Assembly (NCBI RefSeq): GCF_014205015.1
Contig: NZ_JACHMO010000001.1
Location: forward strand, 8,060,001 to 8,124,000
Source of the DNA: Saccharothrix ecbatanensis
GTDB taxonomy: Bacteria; Actinomycetota; Actinomycetes; Mycobacteriales; Pseudonocardiaceae
Direction of reading: 5' to 3'
Length of the DNA: 64,000 nucleotides
The notes beneath the pieces were generated by a model. The model was not told where the DNA came from, ran no database searches, and worked only from the letters and a program-made list of their open reading frames with translations. The position numbers were made by a program, and so were the translations under genes. The number at the start of each line of letters is the position of its first letter. Position 1 is the first letter of the stretch. This document shows positions 17,283 through 24,584 of this stretch, one piece after another.

Positions 17283-18575
17283 TCAGTCCGGCGCCGTCCA
17301 CACGAATGCCGAGGCCGGTGTCGCTGTCAGTTCCAGCGCGGCGATCCCGGCAGGTGGCACGGGTGTCGCCGACCAGCGGATCGAGCCGGAACCGTCCGAC
17401 CACTCGACCGCGGACCATCCCGAACGGCCCAGTGACGCCACCGCGTCGTGTAGCGCGACCGTGGGCGAATTAACGCTCGATCCAAGGTCGATGTGCACGC
17501 TCAGTAGGTGCCCATGAGGAGCCACTCGGGTGATCTTGCCATTGCGCGTGACCCGGCTCGCTACCGCCCGTGCCTGCCATTCGGCGCCCGCGGACCGGTC
17601 CGCGGCCACGTCGACGCGCAAGGACAGCCGCGTGCCGGGTTCGGGCACGTCGGCAGGGTCCGCGGCGGCGTCCGCACCGGGATTCGCGGCGGGGTTGACA
17701 GTGGGGTCTGCGGCGGGATTCGCGGCGGGATTGACGGCAGGGTCCGCGGCGGGATTCGCAGTGGGGTTGCCGGTGGCGTCCGCAGCCGGGTTCGCAGCCG
17801 GGTTCGCGGCGGGGTTGACGGCAGGGTCTGCGGCCGGGTTCGCAGCGGGGTTGCCGTCGGGGTCCGCCGTGGGGCTCGCAGTGGGGTTGCCGGCGGGGTC
17901 CGCCGTGGGGTTCGCAGTGGGGTTGCCGGCGGGGTCCGTGGTGCGGTGGGCCGCGGTGGGCCGCGGTTCGCCCGGCTCGGATCTGTACTCGGCGTGGCCC
18001 GCGTGGCCCGCGTGGCCCGCGTGGCCAGGGTCGGTGTGGCGCGGGTCTGCGTGGCCCGGGTCGGTGTGGCGCGGGTCTGCGTGGCGTGGGTCGGTGTGGC
18101 GTGGGTCGGTGTGGCGCGGGTCGGTTTGGCGCGGGTCGGTGGGTCGCGAGTCGTTGGGCTGGGAGGCCTTGTGCGGTGAGGCTTTCTGTTGGGGGTCGCC
18201 GCCGGCCCACGCCTCCACCAACAACCGCTCGCCGCCCGGCACCGGTCCGTCCAGCAGGGCCGGGTCCTCCAGCACCGTCCACGCGGTCGGCGGCTCGCAG
18301 GCGACCCGCGGCGTGGGGAACTCGTCGCCCAGTCGGCGGACGAACGTGCGGACCGCCCGGGCGAGCGCGCCCGCCACGTTCTGCGTCACGCGTTCGCCGC
18401 TGACCCCGCTGATCGTCACCGACCAGCAGCCGGGTTCCTCGTCGGAGCAGTCGACGGCGCGCACGACCCGCCCGCGGACCTGGCGCAGCAGTCCGGCGCA
18501 GGCGGCGCGCGCCTGCTGCTCGTCGTCCGCCGCCACCACCGCGGTGATCAGCAATTCCAGGTCTTCTTCAACCAT
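17283..18575 (-). CDS. protein with two conserved-looking ends and a long repeat linker
   Basis: 430-aa protein. Residues 1-125 form a folded domain (LELLITAVVAADDEQQARAACAGLLRQV... with CWSVTISGV), 310-430 another (LSLRVDVAAD..., HLLSVHIDLGSSVNSPTVALHDAV). Between them residues 143-195 are pentapeptide PRHTD-type repeats ending in GHA triplets, and residues 213-308 are NPxAN/DPA-type repeats. The ends resemble each other in strand pattern and may be paired sensor or binding modules. It lies 137 bases upstream of the FtsK-like operon on the same strand, so it may belong to it. No family recognised. Confidence 0.75.
   Translation of the reverse strand: MVEEDLELLITAVVAADDEQQARAACAGLLRQVRGRVVRAVDCSDEEPGCWSVTISGVSGERVTQNVAGALARAVRTFVRRLGDEFPTPRVACEPPTAWTVLEDPALLDGPVPGGERLLVEAWAGGDPQQKASPHKASQPNDSRPTDPRQTDPRHTDPRHTDPRHADPRHTDPGHADPRHTDPGHAGHAGHAGHAEYRSEPGEPRPTAAHRTTDPAGNPTANPTADPAGNPTASPTADPDGNPAANPAADPAVNPAANPAANPAADATGNPTANPAADPAVNPAANPAADPTVNPAANPGADAAADPADVPEPGTRLSLRVDVAADRSAGAEWQARAVASRVTRNGKITRVAPHGHLLSVHIDLGSSVNSPTVALHDAVASLGRSGWSAVEWSDGSGSIRWSATPVPPAGIAALELTATPASAFVWTAPD
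17652..17939 (-). repeat. coding minisatellite, NPxAN/DPA units
   Basis: About 24 imperfect copies of a 12-base unit coding Asn/Asp-Pro-Xaa-Ala within the linker of the 430-aa protein. Units vary mainly at third bases, so amino-acid sequence appears kept while DNA drifts. Confidence 0.85.
17991..18149 (-). repeat. coding minisatellite, PRHTD units then GHA units
   Basis: Tandem 15-base units coding Asp-Pro-Arg/Gly-His-Thr/Ala, followed by four 9-base units coding Gly-His-Ala, in the His-rich part of the linker. Length variation between strains is likely by slippage. Confidence 0.85.
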
Positions 18576-18792
18576 CGCGACGGATTCTCCACGACGGCGC
18601 TGTGGCGCGTGTGGGTGCCACCGGTGTCACCCACAAGCAGGGGCTTCCGCACACCCCTTGTGATGTCCGCTGATCAGGACGTTTCCGCCGGTTCAAACCA
18701 GCCGTCACACGATGCGGTCTGCACCGTCCGACAGCCCGCCGACCAAGGTAACGATGTGGGCGCAGGGCCAACCCATTCAAGGAGGTTCCACA

Positions 18793-19146
18793 ATGCGCAG
18801 CATTATCCGAGCCATCGCCGCGGGGGCTCTCTCGCTCCCGATCATCATCGGCGCCGCGGGCATCGCCTCGGCCGACGTCGAATACGGCCAGGACCACGTG
18901 GCCGCCACCCATTATGGCGCCGCGGTCTACGACCAGGCTTCGGGCGCCGACGACTACGGCAACGCGTACTTCTACGAGGCGTGGCAGGTCGCCGGCCCGG
19001 ACGGTGCGGGCTCGGCGTTCACGGTGTCGTGGGTGTTCGACGGCAGCGCGGGCCACGTCGACGGGTACTCCTGGGCGGATGGCCACGGTGCCTGGACAGG
19101 CGGGACCGAGGCCTACGCCGACAGCCCGGACTACTACGAAGAGTGA
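18793..19146 (+). CDS. small secreted protein (117 aa)
   Basis: 117-aa protein with a Sec signal peptide, MRSIIRAIAAGALSLPIIIGAAGIASA, probably cut before DVEYGQ. The mature part is acidic and rich in Tyr, Gly and Asp (YDQASGADDYGNAYFYEAWQ, ending DSPDYYEE), with no Cys. I recognise no family. AAGGAGG stands 7 bases before the ATG, giving one of the best ribosome sites in the window. It is followed by a strong hairpin terminator and stands alone, divergent from the repeat-linker gene. Confidence 0.82.
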   Translation: MRSIIRAIAAGALSLPIIIGAAGIASADVEYGQDHVAATHYGAAVYDQASGADDYGNAYFYEAWQVAGPDGAGSAFTVSWVFDGSAGHVDGYSWADGHGAWTGGTEAYADSPDYYEE

Positions 19147-19177
19147 TCCGTGACGACGACTGATCCTTGACAGGTCG

Positions 19178-19208
19178 GGTGGGACGGTGCCGCGTGGACC
19201 GTCCCACC
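19178..19208. terminator. hairpin between convergent genes
   Basis: An 11-bp perfect stem, GGTGGGACGGT pairing with ACCGTCCCACC around a 9-base loop, stands 32 bases after the secreted-protein gene and before the stop of the convergent hydrolase gene. No long T tract; probably works in both directions. Confidence 0.7.
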
Positions 19209-19235
19209 TGACCGCCCTTTCCGGGCAGGTCGAGT

Positions 19236-20021
19236 TCAGGGCAGGTCGAGCACCCGGTGGACGAACTCGACCACGTCGGCCAGGACTTCGTCGGAGTTGA
19301 TCTCGTTGAACACCTCGTGCCGGGCGCCGGGGTAGACGCGCTCCTCGAACAGCAGGCCGCGCAGGCGGTCGGTGCCGGTTCGGGTGTCGGCCAGGGGCAC
19401 CAGGTCGTCGGCGTCGCCGTGCAGCCACAACGTCGGCAGGTGTTCCAGCGCCGGCCCGTAGTTGACGTCGTCGATCGCGCGTTCCAACGCCTCCAACGTC
19501 TCCCGCCGGTACGGGCCGTGCCACACCAACGGGTCGGCCGCGTACCGCTTGCCCACTTCCGCGTCGCGCGACAGCACGTCCGGGTCCAGCGGCACGTCCG
19601 GAATCTCCTTGCGGCCCAACAGGTCCAGCCCCTGCCAGGTGCCCAGCACCGGCGCCGACAGCACCAGCGCGGACAACGGGTTCCGCTGGGCGTACCGGGC
19701 CGCGACCAGGCCGCCCTCCGCGTGCCCGATCAGCACCGTCGGCAGGTCGGACGACGCCGAGCTGATCGTCGCGCCGACGTCCGCGACCACGCCGTCGAAG
19801 TCGGTGATCAGCGCCCGTTCGCCCTCGGACCGGCCGTGCCCGACGTGGTCGGCCGCCACGACCAGCGCGCCCGCCCCCACCAGCGCCTCGGCGACGTGCG
19901 CGTATCTGCCGCTGTGCTCGCCGTACCCGTGCACGAGCACGGCCAGCCAGCCGGCGTCCAGGTTGGGCCAGGTGCGGACCGCGAGTTCACCGGCGTGGCC
20001 GGGGACGTTCGACTCGATCAC
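19236..20021 (-). CDS. alpha/beta hydrolase (monoacylglycerol lipase-like) lacking the nucleophile Ser
   Basis: 261-aa alpha/beta-hydrolase of the Hydrolase_4 type: VLVHGYGEHSGRYAHVAEAL, ADHVGHGRSEG, acid WLHGDADDLVP and His in ARHEVFNE. At the nucleophile elbow, where the family has GHSMGG, this protein reads GHAEGG; the codon is GCG (Ala). All other catalytic parts are kept. It is therefore either non-catalytic or uses another mechanism. The GTG start touches the stop of the upstream lipoprotein gene, indicating co-translation. Confidence 0.9.
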   Translation of the reverse strand: MIESNVPGHAGELAVRTWPNLDAGWLAVLVHGYGEHSGRYAHVAEALVGAGALVVAADHVGHGRSEGERALITDFDGVVADVGATISSASSDLPTVLIGHAEGGLVAARYAQRNPLSALVLSAPVLGTWQGLDLLGRKEIPDVPLDPDVLSRDAEVGKRYAADPLVWHGPYRRETLEALERAIDDVNYGPALEHLPTLWLHGDADDLVPLADTRTGTDRLRGLLFEERVYPGARHEVFNEINSDEVLADVVEFVHRVLDLP

Positions 20022-20630
20022 CTAGCCAGCGTAGAACGCGCTGATCTCGATCTTCCCGCCGCCGCACACCGGACCCAGGTTCCACGCGAGGCTCACCGGC
20101 TGCGTCTCGTCCGGCGGGATCGCGGCGGCGCTCGTCGCCTCGGGCTGGCACGGGCCCTCCACCGGCTCGTCACCGGTCGGCACCACGGTCCAGTGCAGGT
20201 TCGCCGCCGCCGCCGTGCCGGGCGCGACGGTCACCGGCGACGGACCGGGGTCCGGCTTGCGCTGGAGGTTCGTCGGCACCGGGTTGCCCGCCGCGTCGAG
20301 CAGTTGCAGGCCGCTGTAGCCGTTGAGCGTGCACGGCGCCGACCCGTTGTTGGTCACCACGAGCTTGCCGTACCGGTTGCCCGCGCCGGCGTCGGTCGTC
20401 TGGACCGATCCGGCCAGCACCGCGGCCGTGCACCTGGTCGACCCCGCGGCCGTCGTGGCCTGCGTCGGCGGCACCGGCTGCTCCGACGCCGGCGGGGCCG
20501 TCCCGGCGGTCGTCGTGGAGGCCGTCTCCGTCTCCGAGGAGGGCGCCATGACCTGGTCGGCCGTCGGTTGGGGGCTCCCGCACGCGGTGAGCGCGACCGT
20601 CAGGGCGCCGTACGCCACGAGTCGCCTCAT
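20022..20630 (-). CDS. DUF4232 lipoprotein
   Basis: 202-aa lipoprotein. Signal MRRLVAYGALTVALTACGS ends in lipobox LTAC, so the protein is anchored outside by its Cys. A Thr/Pro-rich linker (to about residue 65) leads to a DUF4232 domain with the pattern RCTAAVLAGSV...GKLVVTNNGSAPCTLNGYSGLQLLD; four Cys could form disulfides. AGGAGG lies 5 bases before the ATG. Function of DUF4232 is unknown; it is a common actinomycete cell-surface domain. Followed directly by the serine-less hydrolase gene. Confidence 0.9.
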   Translation of the reverse strand: MRRLVAYGALTVALTACGSPQPTADQVMAPSSETETASTTTAGTAPPASEQPVPPTQATTAAGSTRCTAAVLAGSVQTTDAGAGNRYGKLVVTNNGSAPCTLNGYSGLQLLDAAGNPVPTNLQRKPDPGPSPVTVAPGTAAAANLHWTVVPTGDEPVEGPCQPEATSAAAIPPDETQPVSLAWNLGPVCGGGKIEISAFYAG

Positions 20631-20674
20631 GTCCACCTCCTGGCTCGGATTCGTGGTCCTTATCAGGAGGACGT

Positions 20675-20697
20675 ACCCAACCCGGGATCGGTTGGGT
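20675..20697 (-). terminator. hairpin after the GGCT-like gene
   Basis: Perfect 8-bp stem ACCCAACC / GGTTGGGT with a 7-base loop, 33 bases past the stop of the upstream minus-strand gene and 45 bases before the lipoprotein start. Acts as terminator or as an operator in the lipoprotein promoter; no T tract follows. Confidence 0.5.
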
Positions 20698-20729
20698 GGG
20701 TCGGCGAAGAATTCACCGGATCGGGCGCA

Positions 20730-21791
20730 TCATGGGCGGTTCTCGACCCAACCGTCCGGGAGCACCGGCATCCGGCCCACCTCGGCCGTCCACACGTAGG
20801 TCCAGCAGACCTGCCCGTCGGGCAGCGTGACGCGCACCCGGCGGTACTCGTCGCCCTCGTACTCGTCCAGCACGGGCAGGGCGTCCTCGGGGTTCTCCAG
20901 CCGCAGCACGTGCCCCGGCACGCCCGGTCCGTCGCCGGGGCGCAGCGCCGGGTAGCCGCGGCCGGTGTCGTGCACCGTGCCGGGCAGCGCGGCGGGCTCC
21001 GGGTCGCCGGTCACGAACGGCGCCACCAGGTGCCACGCGCCCATCCCCGGCTGGAGGGTGCCGTAGGTGAAGAGGCGGTCCGGCCAGTCGTCGGGCGTCG
21101 GCTCGCCGTGCACCGGGGTCACGTCAAGGCCGTCGTTGGCGGCGGGCCGTCCGCCCAGCCGTCGCGCGCCGCGCTGGTCCACGTCGGCGCAGCGCACGGG
21201 CTTGTCGTTGATCAGGAGCGGCATCCGCCTGGTGCCCGCTCCGGTGTACGCGAGCACGGAGTCGACCACGCCGCCGTCGAACAACGTCACCCGGCCGGTG
21301 TGCACCCGGACGAGCCGGTACCGCAGGCCGCGGCCCTCGCAGCGGTCGAGCACCCGCAGCTGTTCGGCGGTGGCGAACCACACCGCGTGCTCTTCTTCGA
21401 CGCCGGGCGCCGCCGCGAGGGTGGCCGGCCGCTGGCCGTCGGTCTTGCGCAGTCCCGCGGCCCAGACGGCGGCGAGGCCGGTGCACCGGGCCCTCAGCAC
21501 GACCGCCGGGCCGGTCAGTCCGAGTTCGTCCCGCAGCCACGTGACCTTGGCCGGGTTGGCGTTGGAGCCGTAGGCCAGCACCGGCATCCGGCCCGTGAGG
21601 GGCGGTTCGCCGTGCGCCGCGAGCCAGTCGTCCAGGTCCTGCCCGTCCGGGGCGACGCGCCACCCGGAATCGGCGCCGGGGTCGGGCGTGACCGGCCAGC
21701 CTTCGCCGTTGAGGTGCACGAAGCAGTGTCCCGGCCGAGCTCCCGGATAGGGCTCGGCCGGGTGACTATCGTCCGTGAAGGGCTGAGTCAT
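20730..21791 (-). CDS. double gamma-glutamylcyclotransferase-like protein
   Basis: 353-aa protein made of two related halves. The N-terminal half has PVLAYGSNANPAKV and a Glu/Asp-rich core, and the C-terminal half RLFTYGTLQPG, with LDEYEGDEYRRVRV, the marks of the GGCT/AIG2 fold. Enzymes of this fold release 5-oxoproline from gamma-glutamyl compounds. Single-domain versions are usual, so this tandem is somewhat rare. The start ATG at 21791 (MTQPFTDDSHP) is preferred over one 3 codons upstream. Confidence 0.82.
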   Translation of the reverse strand: MTQPFTDDSHPAEPYPGARPGHCFVHLNGEGWPVTPDPGADSGWRVAPDGQDLDDWLAAHGEPPLTGRMPVLAYGSNANPAKVTWLRDELGLTGPAVVLRARCTGLAAVWAAGLRKTDGQRPATLAAAPGVEEEHAVWFATAEQLRVLDRCEGRGLRYRLVRVHTGRVTLFDGGVVDSVLAYTGAGTRRMPLLINDKPVRCADVDQRGARRLGGRPAANDGLDVTPVHGEPTPDDWPDRLFTYGTLQPGMGAWHLVAPFVTGDPEPAALPGTVHDTGRGYPALRPGDGPGVPGHVLRLENPEDALPVLDEYEGDEYRRVRVTLPDGQVCWTYVWTAEVGRMPVLPDGWVENRP

Positions 21792-21853
21792 GAATCCCAT
21801 CCTGGCAAACCACACCTCGAATTCACCCGGTGTTGGGTTCGGGAGGTGACGTG

Positions 21854-22225
21854 TCACACGTTCTGGCGCCGCGCGTCGTAGTCGTCCTGCGCGGCGCGGA
21901 AGTTCGGCACGTTCTCCTCGATCCACCCGAACAGGTCGCTGATCCGCTTCGCCGCCTGGGTGCCCAGCGGGGTGAGGGAGTAGTCCACCCGCGGCGGGAT
22001 CACCGGGTGCACCTCGCGGTGCACCAGCCCGTCCCGCTCCAGCGCCTGCAACGTCTGGGCCAGCATCTTCTCGCTCACCCCGGCGACTTCCCGGCGCAGC
22101 TCGCCGAACCTCAGCGTGCCGCCCAGGAGCTTGGCGAGCACCAGGCTGCCCCACTGCCCGGTCGCGTGGTTGGCGATCACCCGGGACGGGCAGTTGTGGT
22201 CGTACACGTCACCTCGGTTCTCCAT
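21854..22225 (-). CDS. HxlR-family redox-type regulator
   Basis: 123-aa winged-helix protein: CPSRVIANHATGQWGSLVLAKLLGGTLRFGELRREVAGVSEKMLAQTLQALERDGLV. The single Cys at residue 12 corresponds to the sensor cysteine known in QorR, YodB and HypR, which lose DNA binding when it is oxidised or alkylated. Divergent from a QorB-like quinone reductase gene, the same arrangement as qorR/qor2 in Corynebacterium. Probably represses both genes until quinone or disulfide stress appears. Confidence 0.92.
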   Translation of the reverse strand: MENRGDVYDHNCPSRVIANHATGQWGSLVLAKLLGGTLRFGELRREVAGVSEKMLAQTLQALERDGLVHREVHPVIPPRVDYSLTPLGTQAAKRISDLFGWIEENVPNFRAAQDDYDARRQNV

Positions 22226-22260
22226 GGCACCGACTCTACCTGGATGCTTTCCGAGCAGTT

Positions 22261-22285
22261 AGTACCTGACATTCAGGTAGGTACT
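22261..22285. promoter_or_regulatory. HxlR operator candidate
   Basis: Nested inverted repeat between the divergent genes: AGTACC...GGTACT outside and TACCTGA-CAT-TCAGGTA inside. It lies 36 bases from the hxlR start and 35 from the qorB-like start, a good place for repressing both. Confidence 0.75.
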
Positions 22286-22319
22286 GTCGAATAGTTAGCG
22301 AGAGATCTAGCTTGGCCCC

Positions 22320-23123
22320 ATGAAGACCTTGATCACCGGTGCTACCGGCCAGCTCGGCTCCCTGATCCTCAAGCACGCCCTCACCCGCATCCCGGCCGAC
22401 CGGCTCGCGGTGTCCGTCCGCGAACCGGAGAAGGCGGAAGGCCTCGGCGTCGAGGTCCGGCACGGCGACTTCGCCGGCCCGCTCACCGACACGTTCGCCG
22501 GGGTGGACACGCTGCTGCTGGTGTCCGTCGACGGGCCGGACGAAGTCCGCATCGGACTGCACCGGAACGCCGTGCGCGCGGCGGCGGAGGCGGGCGTGCG
22601 GCACATCGTCTACACGTCGGTGACCGACGCGGACACCTCGCCGCTCAGCCTGGCCGGGGTGCACAAGGCGACCGAAGAGGAGATCCGGGCCACCGGCATC
22701 CCGTTCACGTTCCTGCGCAACGGCATGTACCACGAGAACTACCTCCCGCAGGCCCCCGGCCCGATCGTCAGGGCCGCCGGCGACGGGCGGGTCGCGAGCG
22801 CGGCCCGCGACGACTACGCGGTGGCCGCGGCCGTCGTGCTGAGCACCCCCGGCCACGAGAACGCGGTCTACGAGCTGACCGGCTCGCGGGCGTGGAGCTT
22901 CGACGAGCTGGCCGGACTCGCGGGCACCACGCACGTGAAGGTGAGCCAGGAGGAGCGCGTCGCCGGTCTGAAGGGCTTCGGCCTGCCCGACTTCGTCGCC
23001 GAGCTGCTCGCCGACATCGAGGTCAACATCGGCCGCGGCGTGCTCGCGGACGTGCGGCCCGACCTGGAGAAGCTGATCGGCCGCGCGCCCACCACGATCG
23101 AGGACGCCGTCGGGAACAGGTGA
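22320..23123 (+). CDS. NAD(P)H:quinone reductase-like SDR (QorB type)
   Basis: 267-aa atypical SDR: MKTLITGATGQLGSLILKHAL (NAD(P) site) and the family pieces VREPEKAEGLGVEVRHGDF, GVRHIVYTSVTDAD, FTFLRNGMYHENY. QorB/YtfG reduces quinones with NADPH. Here it is divergent from an HxlR regulator that carries a sensor-type Cys, supporting a role in quinone or electrophile stress. Ends cleanly before the next, same-strand F420-type gene, 46 bases away. Confidence 0.92.
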   Translation: MKTLITGATGQLGSLILKHALTRIPADRLAVSVREPEKAEGLGVEVRHGDFAGPLTDTFAGVDTLLLVSVDGPDEVRIGLHRNAVRAAAEAGVRHIVYTSVTDADTSPLSLAGVHKATEEEIRATGIPFTFLRNGMYHENYLPQAPGPIVRAAGDGRVASAARDDYAVAAAVVLSTPGHENAVYELTGSRAWSFDELAGLAGTTHVKVSQEERVAGLKGFGLPDFVAELLADIEVNIGRGVLADVRPDLEKLIGRAPTTIEDAVGNR

Positions 23124-23169
23124 CCTCGCGCGGCGTGCCGGGTGCGCGTGGTGTGGGTAGCGTCGGGGT

Positions 23170-23601
23170 ATGGCAGTAGTGGACAGCCCCGTCGGCTGGG
23201 TGAAGAAGCACATCCAGAAGTACGTCGAGTCGGGCGGCGCGGAAGGCCACGAGTGGCGGCCGGGCGTCTTCACGCTCCTGCTGACCACGACCGGCCGGAA
23301 GTCCGGTGAACCACGCCGCACCGCGTTGATCTACCAGCCCTACGGTGACGCGTACGTGGTCGTGGCGTCGCACGGCGGCGCTCCGGAACACCCCTCCTGG
23401 TACCGGAACCTGCTCGCGGAGAACCGGGCCGAGGTGCAGGTCGGCCCGGACGTCTTCCCCACCACGGCGCGCACCGCCACCGGTGAGGAGCGGGCGAAGC
23501 TGTGGAAGCTGATGACCGAGGTGTGGCCGGACTACGACGGCTACGTGAAGAAGACCGACCGCGAGATCCCAGTGGTGGTGCTGGAGCGCGCCCAGTCCTG
23601 A
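23170..23601 (+). CDS. deazaflavin (F420)-dependent nitroreductase family protein
   Basis: 143-aa DDN-type split-barrel protein: FTLLLTTTGRKSGEPRRTALIYQPYGDAYVVVASHGGAPEHPSWYRNLLAENRAEVQVG, the standard F420-binding pattern of the mycobacterial Ddn/FQR family. These proteins reduce quinones or nitro compounds with F420H2, which fits the preceding quinone reductase gene. Ends inside a five-fold 16-bp tandem repeat. Confidence 0.93.
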   Translation: MAVVDSPVGWVKKHIQKYVESGGAEGHEWRPGVFTLLLTTTGRKSGEPRRTALIYQPYGDAYVVVASHGGAPEHPSWYRNLLAENRAEVQVGPDVFPTTARTATGEERAKLWKLMTEVWPDYDGYVKKTDREIPVVVLERAQS

Positions 23602-23672
23602 CCGGGCTCAGTCCTGACCGGGTTCAGCTCTGACCGGGTTCGGTGCCGACCGGGTTCAGCTCTGATCGGGTT
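23593..23672. repeat. five 16-bp tandem repeats bridging two convergent gene ends
   Basis: Five head-to-tail units of CAGTCCTGACCGGGTT or close variants. The first unit holds the stop codon of the F420-type gene, the last runs into the stop of phzF on the other strand. Each unit contains CTGA...TCAG half-palindromes, so transcripts from either side could fold into serial small hairpins. Slippage-prone; likely variable between strains. Confidence 0.9.
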
Positions 23673-24508
23673 CAGTCGGGGATGGGCACGGCCGCGCCCG
23701 TCACCGTGACCCGCGGGTCGTCCGGTGACACCCCGATCGTCAGCACGCTGGGTCGGCCCATGTCGTCGCCCTGGTGGATGGTGATCGTCCTCGGCCCGGT
23801 GACCTCGCCGATCGTCCGCAGGTAGCCGCCGAACGCCGCCGCGGCGGCCCCGGTCGCCGGGTCCTCCACGACCCCGCCGACCGGGAACGGGTCGCGCGCG
23901 TCGAAGACGTCGTCGGAGCGCTGGTGCACCAGTTGCGCGGTCAGCGCGTCGTTGGCCCGCAGCAGGTCGCCCAGCGCGTCGAACTCGTAGTCCAGCGAGG
24001 CCAACCGCTCCCGCGTCCGCACCGCCAGCACCAGGTGCCGCGCGCCGCCGGACGCCCAGTGCACGGGGTAGCGCGGGTCGAGGTCGTCGGCGGACCACCG
24101 CAGTGCCCGCAACGCCTCGGCGACGTCCGACTCCGGCGCGGGCGTGGAGGACGTCGGCACGCTGGTCAGGGTCGCCGTGCCCGGCGTCGCGGCGATCTCC
24201 ACCAGCCCGGCCTTGGTGTGGAACCGCAGAGTGCCGGGCCGTTCCAGGGCGACGGCGGTGGCCACGGTGGCGTGACCGCAGAACGGGACCTCCGCCAACG
24301 GGCTGAAGTACCGCAGGTCGAAGTCGTGCCCGCCGGTCCGGGGGAACGCGAAGGCGGTCTCCGAGTAGCCGAGGTCGGCGGCGATCTCCAGCATCCGGGC
24401 GTCGTCGAGCCCGGTAGCGTCCAGCACGACACCGGCCGGGTTGCCGCCCGCCGGGTCGGTGGTGAAGGCGCTGTAGCGCAGTACTGCCGGGTGAAGTGCG
24501 TCGTTCAT
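23672..24508 (-). CDS. PhzF-family isomerase
   Basis: 278-aa PhzF-fold protein: FTTDPAGGNPAGVVLDA, the catalytic Glu motif LGYSETAF, EVPFCGHATVATAVAL and C-terminal GGVVEDPATGAAAAAFGGYL. PhzF enzymes isomerise small metabolites (dihydro-hydroxyanthranilate in phenazine biosynthesis); most genomic copies have unknown substrates and no phenazine genes are near. Divergent from a LysR regulator, 76 bases away. Confidence 0.92.
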   Translation of the reverse strand: MNDALHPAVLRYSAFTTDPAGGNPAGVVLDATGLDDARMLEIAADLGYSETAFAFPRTGGHDFDLRYFSPLAEVPFCGHATVATAVALERPGTLRFHTKAGLVEIAATPGTATLTSVPTSSTPAPESDVAEALRALRWSADDLDPRYPVHWASGGARHLVLAVRTRERLASLDYEFDALGDLLRANDALTAQLVHQRSDDVFDARDPFPVGGVVEDPATGAAAAAFGGYLRTIGEVTGPRTITIHQGDDMGRPSVLTIGVSPDDPRVTVTGAAVPIPD

Positions 24509-24565
24509 GGGCACAGCGTCCGCCACCACCCGGCATCGAGTCCAACGATTCCCTGTGATGCGTTC

Positions 24566-24582
24566 GATCGGTATTGTCGATC
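24566..24582. promoter_or_regulatory. possible LysR box
   Basis: GATCG-N7-CGATC, an interrupted dyad in the 76-base region between phzF and the divergent lysR, close to the lysR GTG. It fits the general T-N11-A layout only loosely. Confidence 0.35.
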
Positions 24583-24584
24583 CA

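Noticed and set aside
17652..18149. Possible CRISPR array
   Set aside because: Repeats are contiguous 12- and 15-base coding units without spacers, and no cas genes are present.
19257..21881. 874-codon plus-strand open frame
   Set aside because: Covers three real minus-strand genes (hydrolase, lipoprotein, GGCT) in antisense; low-complexity Arg/His composition.
23672..24508. Phenazine biosynthesis from the PhzF gene
   Set aside because: No other phz genes; lone PhzF homologues are common with other roles.
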